A DNA stretch of 64,000 bases from CAYXTW01 sp964452645 (GTDB lineage Bacteria > Zixibacteria > MSB-5A5 > GN15 > PGXB01): assembly GCA_964452645.1 (NCBI GenBank), contig CAYVMO010000015.1, positions 14,440-78,439 on the forward strand. Direction: 5' to 3'. Positions 54,133 to 63,194 of the stretch are shown piece by piece; positions within the stretch are counted from its first letter, which is position 1, and the number at the start of each line of letters is the position of its first letter. The notes beneath the pieces were generated by a model that saw only the letters and a program-made list of their open reading frames with translations, ran no database searches and was not told the DNA's origin. The position numbers were made by a program, and so were the translations under genes.

Positions 54133-54810
54133 ATGAAAAAATTAGATAAGTACATTCTCTTTCTGAACAGCAGATATCTTTCAAGCGATAAAGATTTTTA
54201 TTTAAATATCCTGAAAAATAAAACCACTATCGCGGTTGACGGCGGTATCAGGTTTTTTTTGAGAAACAGGATTTACCCGGATTTATTAATAGGCGATTTT
54301 GATTCAACGCCGCAGATGTCGAAAAAATATCTGTCGAATTTCGAGGTTGTCAGGCATCCCGCGGAAAAAGATAAGACCGACGGCCAGCTGGCGCTCGAGA
54401 TTGCATTAAGACGCGGCGGCAAACAGATTGAAATCTGCGGCGCCCTGGGCGCAACCGAGATAGATCACACGCTGGGCAATATTTTTCTACTGGAACTGGT
54501 AAATAAATTCAAAAGAAAACTTGGAATAAAAATAAATGCTTATCTGGTTAGCCCGACTCAAAGAGTTTTTCTTCTGGACGACGGAACGATTTCTCTGTCT
54601 GGAAATAAGGATGACTATATTTCGGTAATTCCATTGACCGATAGAGTAAAATTGGATTTCGATGGTCTTCGATTCCCCCCGCCGGCGGGGTCGTTGGTTT
54701 TTGGCAATAGTCTGACTCTTCGTAATCAATTTCGCCGGGAAAAATGCCGATTGTCGATTAGCGGAGGAAAAGCGATTGTGGTTATTGTTAAAAAGAAGAT
54801 TAAACGATGA
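54133..54810 (+). CDS. thiN: Thiamine pyrophosphokinase
   Basis: 225 residues. It converts thiamine and ATP into thiamine diphosphate. Motifs AVDGGIRFFLRN, LLIGDFDSTP and HPAEKDKTDGQLALEIAL are the conserved catalytic core; GALGATEIDHTLGNIFLL follows. The C-terminal beta domain (about 150-225) is present. It lies 40 bases after the SpeE-like gene. Confidence 0.92.
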   Translation: MKKLDKYILFLNSRYLSSDKDFYLNILKNKTTIAVDGGIRFFLRNRIYPDLLIGDFDSTPQMSKKYLSNFEVVRHPAEKDKTDGQLALEIALRRGGKQIEICGALGATEIDHTLGNIFLLELVNKFKRKLGIKINAYLVSPTQRVFLLDDGTISLSGNKDDYISVIPLTDRVKLDFDGLRFPPPAGSLVFGNSLTLRNQFRREKCRLSISGGKAIVVIVKKKIKR

Positions 54811-54885
54811 TTATTGTAGAATATGAACCTAAGATTCCGCTGTACATTAATCCGGATTTTCAACAAGAAGGCACTTGACAATTAC

Positions 54886-54913
54886 TTGACAATTTTCGAC
54901 CGGTATATATATT
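54886..54913 (+). promoter_or_regulatory. Promoter of tRNA-Gln
   Basis: TTGACA, 16-base spacer, TATATT, about 58 bases before the tRNA. A second TTGACA lies 10 bases upstream. Confidence 0.6.
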
Positions 54914-54929
54914 TGGGGAAATTTTGGAA

Positions 54930-54955
54930 GATTCTGCCGATAAAAAGGCAGAATC
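54930..54955 (+). promoter_or_regulatory. Perfect hairpin in the tRNA-Gln leader
   Basis: GATTCTGCC and GGCAGAATC pair perfectly around an eight-base A-rich loop, 16 bases before the tRNA 5' end. The core resembles the GGCAGAAC arm of the REP-like palindromes. It could be a processing signal or a trapped palindrome. Confidence 0.6.
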
Positions 54956-54971
54956 ATCGACCAGTTTAGAC

Positions 54972-55042
54972 TGGGAGATCGTCCAATGGTAGGACATGCG
55001 GCTCTGGACCGTAGAATCGGGGTTCGAATCCCTGTCTCCCAG
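54972..55042 (+). tRNA. tRNA-Gln (anticodon CTG)
   Basis: Acceptor arms TGGGAGA and TCTCCCA pair; the D-arm GTCC/GGAC, anticodon stem with loop CTCTGGA (anticodon CTG, reads CAG) and the T-arm GGTTCGAATCC fit a cloverleaf. No CCA is encoded. It marks the left end of the AT-rich island and is the probable integration target of the recombinase that follows 112 bases later. Confidence 0.93.
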
Positions 55043-55153
55043 CTTTATTATTTTCTAACGCTTTTTTCCATTGAAATACAATAAGTTATTGACAAATAGT
55101 TCTCAGCTTTTTACATTTTCTAACGGATTTCTAACCGGATTTGGTGAGCTATT

Positions 55154-56281
55154 ATGGCAAGTATTCAATTTAAGAAATCGGCTGCCGGTAAAAAAATTTA
55201 TTACGTCGTGGTCTCAAACCGGGCCAGGCGCAAATGGATCAAAGCTGGAAATCAGAAAAATGCGAAATATCTGAAAAAGCAAATAGAGGCTTTGGAAGAA
55301 ACACAAAGAATTGAAAAACTTGGTTTTTCCAGTAATGAAATGCGAATAGATGACTTTTTTCAAAAATACTCTGAGCATATCAAATTGCATACTTCCGCTA
55401 GCACTGTCAAAAGGTATTTAAATGCAATAAATGCTTTTATTAATTTCCTTAATATGTTTCACCCAAGAATAAGATCTCTCTCTCAAATCAACGCCGAAAT
55501 AATCGAATCTTATCAGAAAATAAGACTAAGTTCTCTTGAGCTTAAAGCTGCCTCTGATGGAAGAAAAATAGGGGTCCATAAAAATAAAAAACTCCCCTTA
55601 CCGCAGACTGTAAATTTTGAACTCAATGTTCTTCGTACTGCATTTACATGGGCAAGAGATCATCAGTTATTATCCGAAATCCCCACTGCAAAAGTTAAAA
55701 AATTAAAGCCTAGACTGTCTAAATCTGTAAAAATCCTATCTAAGGAAGAGTGCCAGATTTTCCTTAAAATCGCCCGGGAAATAGCAAAATCAAAGGAAAA
55801 CATGAAAATATATTATTATGCCTTTAAATTCCTCCTCAATACTGGATTGCGATCTGGAGAGCTGTGTAATTTGACCTGGAATGACGTCGATTTAGAAACT
55901 GGTTTGATTAAAATCCAGCCAAAAGAAGGGTGGACTCCAAAAACCTATTCTCGGCAGTTTTTTCTAAATGCGATAAGTATTCGTTTACTAAAAGGCCTTA
56001 GGGATAAACATGGCTATATTCTTAAGACCTTGTCCGGCAAGAAGCTTTCTCCAGATCATTTGCGACGAGCCCTTGTTAAGATTGCGCGCAAGGCTGGGCT
56101 TGAAGATTTCACGCGAGTTCATGACTTGAGACATACTTTTAATTCCCTCATGCAAATGAATGGCGTTGATCCTGCCACAATGGGAAAGATACTCGGCCAC
56201 AAAGATATTGAAACTACAATGATTTATACCCATCAAACCGAAGAACATTTGAAGAAAAGTATTGAGAAGGTTGGGATATAA
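55154..56281 (+). CDS. Tyrosine recombinase / phage-type integrase
   Basis: 375 residues. An N-terminal SAM-like DNA-binding domain (about 60-175) precedes the catalytic domain. Catalytic residues are Arg233 (TGLRSGEL), His323-x-x-Arg326 (VHDLRHTF), His in LGHKDIETT and Tyr358 (MIYTHQ). GGTGAG before the ATG supports the start. Placement immediately downstream of a tRNA 3' end is classic for genomic-island integrases. AT content and codon choice differ from the genes on the left. Confidence 0.94.
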   Translation: MASIQFKKSAAGKKIYYVVVSNRARRKWIKAGNQKNAKYLKKQIEALEETQRIEKLGFSSNEMRIDDFFQKYSEHIKLHTSASTVKRYLNAINAFINFLNMFHPRIRSLSQINAEIIESYQKIRLSSLELKAASDGRKIGVHKNKKLPLPQTVNFELNVLRTAFTWARDHQLLSEIPTAKVKKLKPRLSKSVKILSKEECQIFLKIAREIAKSKENMKIYYYAFKFLLNTGLRSGELCNLTWNDVDLETGLIKIQPKEGWTPKTYSRQFFLNAISIRLLKGLRDKHGYILKTLSGKKLSPDHLRRALVKIARKAGLEDFTRVHDLRHTFNSLMQMNGVDPATMGKILGHKDIETTMIYTHQTEEHLKKSIEKVGI

Positions 56282-56294
56282 AAGTATGATTTGT

Positions 56295-56627
56295 CTATTT
56301 CCTTATAGCTTTCATCTCTTCTTGTATCATAATAAATATGTGGTCTTTGTCGATTATTGTTACCTTCCTATTTATTCTTATTGAAGTCGCCCGATTCTTT
56401 ATTTTGTCATATATCCAGTTGGCTATCAATCCTGCTCCCACGCCGCTGCCAAAGGAAAGTATAAATGTGATTGTTTCTGGAATTCCAAAGGCCTTCCTAA
56501 TAAATGTATCCTTGTATTCTATGGAAATATCGTCAAAAAGCTCCTTCTTTTCGCCACTTGAAAGGTTATTATTATCCATTATATCAAATGCCAAGCGAGA
56601 ATCATTTGTGTCAATTTCCAATAGCAT
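56295..56627 (-). CDS. Small membrane protein, possibly EACC1-like
   Basis: 110 residues, convergent with the integrase. A soluble N-terminal segment (1-47) is followed by a glycine-rich membrane segment (FILSFGSGVGAGLIANWIY), then a short basic beta-strand region and an acidic helix (VTIIDKDHIFIMIQEEM). This layout recalls the effector-associated constant component EACC1 described in NTP-dependent conflict systems. The resemblance is to remembered patterns only. A CHAT effector gene lies beside it, divergently across 311 bases. Confidence 0.45.
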   Translation of the reverse strand: MLLEIDTNDSRLAFDIMDNNNLSSGEKKELFDDISIEYKDTFIRKAFGIPETITFILSFGSGVGAGLIANWIYDKIKNRATSIRINRKVTIIDKDHIFIMIQEEMKAIRK

Positions 56628-56938
56628 ATTGCTGCTCCTTCTATTTTGTGGTTTATTATTGATAATTTATATTTATTAATTAATAATATATTTATTAAAA
56701 TAAATCAAATACTTCACTTTTATAAATCCCTGTCATTTATTTGGCAAACACATAATAAATAAATATATAATGCAGGAGCTAAAAGTACCTTATAGCCATA
56801 TATAATATATTCTTATGGCAATATATTATGTGTTGGGATTTTTTGATCTATATTATTAATTACTAGTAATTGATATTTTACCTCCGTCACAATATATTGA
56901 GCTAAGGCCAATATTTCCGGAAGTTCCTGGAAATTAGG
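56628..56938. other. AT-rich divergent promoter region
   Basis: Very AT-rich stretch between the small membrane protein and the TPR-CHAT gene. I see no gene or distinct dyad; promoters for both divergent genes are expected here. Confidence 0.4.
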
Positions 56939-59803
56939 ATGTTTGAAATATTAAGAAACCAATGGTATAGAGTTTTTTATATGAAAGCTTCACTACATGG
57001 CATATTGAAAATATATTCTTTGATTCAAGATATAACTGAATGTAAAATTAGTCTTCAAGATTCAATACACTCTCTCTCTTCTAAAGAATATGAAACATGC
57101 ATGTCGAATGAAATTGCTTCATTTTTTGAAAAAGAAGCTCAGGCACTCTTTGAACGTGATTTGCCAAAAGCCTTGATAATTGCCGAAATATCATTTGCCA
57201 TGTGTAATATTATTGGTGATCCGCGCGCGGAAGCGCATTGCGGGGTCACTTTGGGAGTTATGAAGTTACATTCCTCCAGAATCCATGAATCCATACAATT
57301 ATTTAATAATTCACTCATATTTTATAAAAAGGCGAGTGAAGAGAGTGCCATCGGACCTATTAAGGCAAATTTGGGTTCAGCTTATATAGCCTTACATAAG
57401 TACTTGGCAGCAATGGACTATCTTAGCCAGGCTGAAGTCTTGTTTCGCAAAAATAAAGATAAAATAGGATTGGCCAAGGTGCTAAATAGTTTGTCATTAG
57501 CAGCCTTTGAAACATCCAAATATTTGCAATCGATTGAATATAATAATGAAGCAATCGATTTATTTACTGAACTTAATGATTGTAGTCGATATGTTAATTG
57601 TTTGACGCAAATTGGATTATGCCATTGTTACTTGGGCAATTATTTATTGGCCATTGAATATACTCTAAAAGCATTGGATATTTCAAAATCGAGGGAATTT
57701 AGAAATGAAACCATGACAGCATTGAGTAATCTGGGCATGATCTATAACTATATGGGCGACAATGCGAAGGCGTTAGATTCATGTAATTCGGCATTGGAAT
57801 TAGCGGATGAATTGAAACATCGATATATTATGGCAATCACGTACGGAATCCTCGGAAATATCAATATTGATTTCGGGCAATATAAAGATGCTATTGAGTA
57901 TTTTAATAATGCTTTAAACATATTTCAGGAAGACAATAATAAAAAAGGCCAAGGAATTTATCTCGGCAATTTGGGCCTCATTTATTGTCATCTACGAGAA
58001 TATCAAAAGGCGATAGATCTATATCAAAAGGCACTACAAATCGTGAGAGATTTAGGAGATATTCAGGCGGAAAGCGTCATACTAGGCTTTCTCGGTGAGG
58101 TTTATCAATTTATACATAATTTTAACGAAGCCGAGAAATATCTTTCCTCTGCGGTTGAAATATCTAATAAAATTGGTGATAAAAAAGTAATGGCATCCTG
58201 TATGATTGCCCTAGGTAATAACTACTATAAATTGGGGAATAGTGTAAAAGCCATAGAAATCCAAACGAAAGCATCTAAAATATTACATGAAATTGGTGCT
58301 CTTAATTATGAACAGCGCGCCCTTGTTGCTATTGGTGAAATTTATGAAAATGGTTTATTTAAAGAAGATTCTGCGCTTGCCAATTATGCGACGGCCATTG
58401 AGTTGGCAGAGCGAATTAGGGCAGGCATCAATGTAGAGCGATTTAGAATGGGAATAATGAATCTAAAAGAAAGTGCTTACGCGCATTTTATTGCTCTCTG
58501 TACTAGAATTGAGTCCAGTTATGAACAAAAAATCGTTCGATCTTATGAGTATTTAGAGCGATTCAAATGTAGGACTATATTGGAAGCTCTATCACATACA
58601 GATATTAAACCGAACCATATTATTCCAGAAGACCTGCTATTAAGCGAAAAAGCACTTTTGAAGGATATTAAATACTACTATTTAAACCAGAACCGACAAC
58701 CAGTATCTTCAGCTGATATTCATGCATTAGAAATGCAACTGGATAAAGTTTGGGATAAAATAAATGTAATTGATCCCGAATATGTTTCCTTACGCAGGGG
58801 AAAACCCTTAAATCACTCCCAAATCCTTTCAACAATATCCAACCAAACAAAAATTATTTGTATTATAGAGTACTTTTATCATACAGACAAACTAATAATA
58901 TTTATCCTTCGCTCGAACACCTTCAAAATAGATATAGAGGAAATCGCCTTTCCTGAGGAGCTATTTCAAGGCTATATTGATAAATACACAAATGACTTTC
59001 TTAAATTGAGAACGAGTAATAGTGCGACTGAAGATTTATGGCAAGAACTTTCTCTCTATTTTATTGATCCTATTAAAAAGTATTTGGACAATATAGATAT
59101 AATATATTTTGTCCCATATAAGCATTTACATTATTTGCCACTTCATTTATTAAAAATCGATGGACAATATATTATAGAAAAATATCAAATAATATATGCA
59201 CCAAGTGCATCGGTAATAGGATATTGTCAGAAGAAATGGGTGCAAGATTCCGGAAGTTGTCTTATCATAGGTGTAGACTTTGAAGATGAAGCGGACAAAA
59301 TCGCCGATATCTATAAGAATAATTCCCGGGTACTTAAGGGCTTTGAGGCCACCAAGGAACTCATTGAGTATGAAGCTAAATTGTCAAACATTATTCATTT
59401 CTCATGCCATGGATTCTTTGATTCCAGGTTACCAATGAAATCCGGTTTAAAATTATCGGACAGTATTTTAACATCTGAAGATGTATTTAGATTAGATCTA
59501 CATGCAAATGTCGTAACTCTTAGCGCATGCGAAACCGGCATAAATGATCATAATCCCGGAGACGATATGGTTGGGCTTACTCGCGGTTTTCTCTATGCTG
59601 GGGCTTCAACGGTATTAGTAAGTCTTTGGGCAGTAGCGGCGCCATCGACCATGAAACTGATGGAAAGATTTTATTTACACCTAAATAGCGGGCTATTGAA
59701 GACGGAGGCTTTACAGAAAGCCCAATTAGAAATTAAGGAAATACCTCTTTACAATCATCCCTACTACTGGGCCCCCTTTATTCTCGTAGGGATTTGGAAA
59801 TAG
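56939..59803 (+). CDS. TPR-CHAT caspase-like protein
   Basis: 954 residues. Residues about 70-490 hold roughly ten TPRs (motif blocks such as ALSNLGMIYNYMGDN and GIYLGNLGLIYCHLREY). A linker leads to a C-terminal CHAT domain (about 690-954). The catalytic pair is His824 in HFSCHGFFD and Cys864 in LSACETGIN, typical of caspase-like CHAT proteases; the motif ends VLVSLWAV and AxKAQLEI. TPR-CHAT proteins are used in abortive defence, including the Craspase-type peptidase Csx29, but no CRISPR gene is here. The ATG at 56939 has a weak ribosome site; a second ATG at 56981 is possible. Confidence 0.93.
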   Translation: MFEILRNQWYRVFYMKASLHGILKIYSLIQDITECKISLQDSIHSLSSKEYETCMSNEIASFFEKEAQALFERDLPKALIIAEISFAMCNIIGDPRAEAHCGVTLGVMKLHSSRIHESIQLFNNSLIFYKKASEESAIGPIKANLGSAYIALHKYLAAMDYLSQAEVLFRKNKDKIGLAKVLNSLSLAAFETSKYLQSIEYNNEAIDLFTELNDCSRYVNCLTQIGLCHCYLGNYLLAIEYTLKALDISKSREFRNETMTALSNLGMIYNYMGDNAKALDSCNSALELADELKHRYIMAITYGILGNINIDFGQYKDAIEYFNNALNIFQEDNNKKGQGIYLGNLGLIYCHLREYQKAIDLYQKALQIVRDLGDIQAESVILGFLGEVYQFIHNFNEAEKYLSSAVEISNKIGDKKVMASCMIALGNNYYKLGNSVKAIEIQTKASKILHEIGALNYEQRALVAIGEIYENGLFKEDSALANYATAIELAERIRAGINVERFRMGIMNLKESAYAHFIALCTRIESSYEQKIVRSYEYLERFKCRTILEALSHTDIKPNHIIPEDLLLSEKALLKDIKYYYLNQNRQPVSSADIHALEMQLDKVWDKINVIDPEYVSLRRGKPLNHSQILSTISNQTKIICIIEYFYHTDKLIIFILRSNTFKIDIEEIAFPEELFQGYIDKYTNDFLKLRTSNSATEDLWQELSLYFIDPIKKYLDNIDIIYFVPYKHLHYLPLHLLKIDGQYIIEKYQIIYAPSASVIGYCQKKWVQDSGSCLIIGVDFEDEADKIADIYKNNSRVLKGFEATKELIEYEAKLSNIIHFSCHGFFDSRLPMKSGLKLSDSILTSEDVFRLDLHANVVTLSACETGINDHNPGDDMVGLTRGFLYAGASTVLVSLWAVAAPSTMKLMERFYLHLNSGLLKTEALQKAQLEIKEIPLYNHPYYWAPFILVGIWK

Positions 59804-59831
59804 CCAATCAAACGAACCAAAAAGCAATTTT

Positions 59832-59942
59832 CAAGGAATGATATCCGCGATATTAGGGCATCGCAGTTTTGATATTACAATGATTTACACTCATCAAACC
59901 GAAAAACATTTGAAGAAAAGTATTGAAAAGGTTGGGATATAG
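59832..59942 (+). pseudogene. Integrase 3'-end remnant
   Basis: Frame QGMISAILGHRSFDITMIY...KSIEKVGI ends in TAG and corresponds to the last 36 residues of the integrase at 55154. DNA over the last 65 bases differs at only about four positions by eye. It lacks the rest of the gene and starts right after the TPR-CHAT stop. It may be the scar of a second related integrase or a recombination joint. Confidence 0.85.
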
Positions 59943-59946
59943 TAAA

Positions 59947-60303
59947 TCAGCTACTCGAAAGGTTTTTTTTAAATGCTTTAATGAAATCATCAACAGAATA
60001 CCCCCATTTTGATAGCAGGTGTATTAATTCATTAATGGAGGTTTTTTCCCAATATAGCGCATTACCTCTTAAAAAACCTGTGTACGTCTTTTTATTTAGT
60101 TTCGAAAAATCCGAAGAAGTATTTCCTTCATTCTTAACAATGCCCTCTAGGGCAACATCATGGACAAAAACAACATGTAAGGAAAAATCATAATTCGGCA
60201 TATAGTGGAAGCCATATAATTTTTCTTTATTACTATATTTGCAAATGCACTTAAGCTGATTTCTAAAATTATACAATTTTTTATTGTTTTTTTGCGGCTT
60301 CAT
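59947..60303 (-). CDS. Small hypothetical protein beside the SIR2 gene
   Basis: About 118 residues from the ATG at 60303; a longer start at 60375 would overlap the divergent SIR2 gene. It is basic and aromatic-rich, with YGFHYMPNYDFSLHVVFVHDV in the middle and a helical C-terminus (INELIHLLSKWGYSVDDFIKAFKK). No family recognised. It is transcribed away from the SIR2-TPR gene. Confidence 0.45.
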   Translation of the reverse strand: MKPQKNNKKLYNFRNQLKCICKYSNKEKLYGFHYMPNYDFSLHVVFVHDVALEGIVKNEGNTSSDFSKLNKKTYTGFLRGNALYWEKTSINELIHLLSKWGYSVDDFIKAFKKNLSSS

Positions 60304-60330
60304 ATTAATTTGACTAATTGGCTTTAGATA

Positions 60331-62109
60331 TTGCGAAGTCTTTATAAAATTATGCCTACAGAAAAAAACCTGCAAGAGGTGGCTATTGATGATATCTTGT
60401 ATTTAATTAACCAAAAACAACTTGTGTTTTTTCTCGGAGCAGCGATTTCTTTTGACAAGCCATCAGAGCTGCTCGGATTCAGTCAACTACAGAATGAAAT
60501 ACTGGATAGTCTTTATGACGAGTTAACACCGCCCTTTAAGTCTGTTTATACCCCCATCTATCAGGAAATTAAAAACAATGAAATTCAGAGCGCCTTAGCA
60601 AGAAAAGTAATTGATATGCCCCCGGAGTTTTTATTCTATACAATATATCAAAATGCATTTTTAAATGACGACGACATTCTTTGTCGGTTACGGCCCTTGC
60701 AGGTTTTTAAAGCTGGCTTTCCCAATAGATCACATTATTTCTTATCTGAACTTTTAATTCGTGGAGTGATCCCGGCTATATTTACAACCAATTTTGACAC
60801 TCTTTTTGAAAGTTCTATGATGGATATTCAGAAGTGTAATGAGGAAGATATTCCAAATAAATATTGGCGAATATGTGATTTTGACAAATGCGTAAAAGAC
60901 CAGGTTGGATTATACAAGCTACACGGGTGCATAGATGATCCCCCTAGCATTATAATTTCACTTGACGATATAGGTAGACGATGTGCTGAACAGAGGTACA
61001 AAGTACTAACCCATTATTTAGAAAAATACCATATGATATTCATGGGCTATAGAGGTGCTGATTTAGATATTTATAGCCTGTTAGCAACGACTAATTGTAG
61101 AGGGATCATATGGAATGCTTTATCGCCCGAAAGCCTTCTTCCTAAAATTAAACGATTGCTTTTGGCAGTGGATGGTAGAGTCATATATGGCTCTCTGTTT
61201 AAAATCCTAGACGTAATTCAATCTCTCCTTAAAATACCATCGAGACCTCATTCCAGGAATAAAGCGCCTGCTAGATTAGATTATAGATCGATCATTCGTA
61301 GTTGGGCGTGTTTAATCCCGCTGATATCGAAATTTGAAATTCTAGCGGAGATCTGGCAAAGCCTTGGGGAATGGCAATTAGCATTTGACCATTTTAATGT
61401 TGTCCTAAAGATGGCAAACCTAAGGAGTGATTTTTCAATTGAAGCTGCCGTACTTACAAATCTCGCCCATTTAAAATATGTTCAAGGAAAATATAATGAT
61501 GCGGAGGAATATTGTATTCGACTATATCATGTTATCAAAAAGTTGCCATCAAATCAACAATTACTAGAATTAATAAACTATTACCACTTTAAGGGCCTCC
61601 TAGCTCAAAAAAACAATATTTCACTCGCCCTTCAATGTTATAACATGGGGATTGAATATGTGAAGTCATTGTCGCATTTAGATAAGGAGATGCAATACAA
61701 AATGGCTCAATTCTATTTTCAGATCGCAAACGTGAATTATTTGAAGGAAGATTATAAAAACGCGTCCTATTATTATGGCGAGGCAATAAAAATATTTGAT
61801 CAACAAGGAAATGTTCTAGCCCGAGCCCGTGTATTGGCGAGTCTTGGGAATATTTGCCATGAAAAACGTAAGTATGACGAGGCGCTTTATCTCTATAATG
61901 AGGCAAAATATTTATTTATGGAACTAAAAAGTCTTTATGATTTACCTCGAATTTACTTTTCCATGGCACTCGTTAATCTAAAGAAATTAAATATTAATGA
62001 AGCTCGTTCCTGTGCAGTTGAATCTCTCAAGTATTATGAAATATTATCCGATGATCGTGGTATTAACAAAGCCAGTAAATTACTTAGACAAATCAATGAA
62101 ATAGATTAG
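60331..62109 (+). CDS. SIR2-TPR protein, putative NAD-degrading defence effector
   Basis: 592 residues. The N-terminal SIR2-like domain (about 25-300) has FFLGAAIS (36-40), TTNFDTLFE with Asn154, and LYKLHGC with His198, corresponding to the NAD-binding and catalytic positions of defence SIR2 proteins such as ThsA and DSR. TPRs follow from about 360 to 590. The start may be the ATG at 60352 instead. By family the domain is expected to cleave NAD+ on activation; here the TPRs replace the SLOG sensor of ThsA. Two TIR genes lie 1-1.7 kb downstream on the opposite strand. Confidence 0.9.
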   Translation: MRSLYKIMPTEKNLQEVAIDDILYLINQKQLVFFLGAAISFDKPSELLGFSQLQNEILDSLYDELTPPFKSVYTPIYQEIKNNEIQSALARKVIDMPPEFLFYTIYQNAFLNDDDILCRLRPLQVFKAGFPNRSHYFLSELLIRGVIPAIFTTNFDTLFESSMMDIQKCNEEDIPNKYWRICDFDKCVKDQVGLYKLHGCIDDPPSIIISLDDIGRRCAEQRYKVLTHYLEKYHMIFMGYRGADLDIYSLLATTNCRGIIWNALSPESLLPKIKRLLLAVDGRVIYGSLFKILDVIQSLLKIPSRPHSRNKAPARLDYRSIIRSWACLIPLISKFEILAEIWQSLGEWQLAFDHFNVVLKMANLRSDFSIEAAVLTNLAHLKYVQGKYNDAEEYCIRLYHVIKKLPSNQQLLELINYYHFKGLLAQKNNISLALQCYNMGIEYVKSLSHLDKEMQYKMAQFYFQIANVNYLKEDYKNASYYYGEAIKIFDQQGNVLARARVLASLGNICHEKRKYDEALYLYNEAKYLFMELKSLYDLPRIYFSMALVNLKKLNINEARSCAVESLKYYEILSDDRGINKASKLLRQINEID

Positions 62110-62198
62110 GCTATGTGGATAGCGCCCACATTCATTATGACAAGAACTTTCAGTGCCAAATGTTGAAATCCTGTCGTTACTCTGGTCTATTAAAATAT

Positions 62199-63050
62199 TT
62201 ACTTAATTTCCTGTAATTCCAATTTACCATCGAATAAATTCGGTCTTAATGCCCACTGTATACCGTCGTGAGTGACTACGCAAATAGAAATGTCGCCTCC
62301 TGTTTTTGGTGTCCTTATACCTACGGCAGTTGTTGGTCTTCCTTCAAAAAATTTATCCATGGTTATGGTAATACGTACCAAATCATACGCAACACTAACG
62401 GCATCATTGACTGGCATGCGTTGAATAACCTCTTGAGAAATCGGCTTGAATAAATCAATAGCTTTTTTGCATAATTGTGCATTTCTAGGTGAATCTTGTG
62501 CTAATTTTGATATAAGTATATCTTCTAGTACATTATCAATCCCATTAAGCAAACGAGAACAAAATGTCCCAACACCTGAATAGTAGATATCATATCGTTC
62601 ATTCGTTTCAAGAGAATCCAATCGAGGGATATATCTATAAATCTGCAAATTTCCTTTAGCGTCTGGACCAGCGAACCATAAATTTAGCTGAAGATAATTA
62701 CCTCCAATGTCCTTTACTTCTTGGCAATATTGTCGAAACAGTGGAAATACGGCATCAATTTTTGCCGTATCACTAATTTCCTTTTTCCATTTGAAATCTT
62801 GAATTGTTGTAACTAAATCTTTGTTGGCAGGATGAGATGTCTCGCCCATCTGAACCATTATATAATTATTCACACTGCAGATCTTTTGGTATGTATCGGA
62901 CATTACTATTTTAAGGCTATCATTAATTATCCTTCCGTCAGAGGCAAAGACTATATAGCCCGGCGCTTTGATTCTAATATCAATTGTCGCATAGCAATGA
63001 TGCCAACATATAAATGAAATTAGTAAAAATAAAAACTGCTTTTTCATCAT
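62199..63050 (-). CDS. Exported proteasome-beta-like Ntn hydrolase
   Basis: 283 residues with a signal peptide (1-21) ending WHHCYA. The next residue is Thr22. Counting it as Thr1 puts Asp at 17 and Arg at 19 in YIVFASDGR, as in proteasome beta subunits (Thr1, Asp17, Arg19), and the QKICSVN block, two residues later than usual, aligns with the Lys33 region (KxxxIN). The C-terminal ISICVVTHDGIQW also fits the fold. Signal peptidase cleavage would then expose the nucleophile. The ATG at 63047, with AAGGGG five bases away, is an alternative start one residue later. Confidence 0.75.
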   Translation of the reverse strand: MMKKQFLFLLISFICWHHCYATIDIRIKAPGYIVFASDGRIINDSLKIVMSDTYQKICSVNNYIMVQMGETSHPANKDLVTTIQDFKWKKEISDTAKIDAVFPLFRQYCQEVKDIGGNYLQLNLWFAGPDAKGNLQIYRYIPRLDSLETNERYDIYYSGVGTFCSRLLNGIDNVLEDILISKLAQDSPRNAQLCKKAIDLFKPISQEVIQRMPVNDAVSVAYDLVRITITMDKFFEGRPTTAVGIRTPKTGGDISICVVTHDGIQWALRPNLFDGKLELQEIK

Positions 63051-63194
63051 ATCCCCTTGCTTTGAAGGTCAAATCATGAATTCTGATAATTTAATAATCT
63101 ATTTGATTTATTTATATTTGTGATTTAATGACTATATATAAAATTTAAATACGAAATAGAAGTACGTATTATTCATAAATAGTGCATTAACCAA

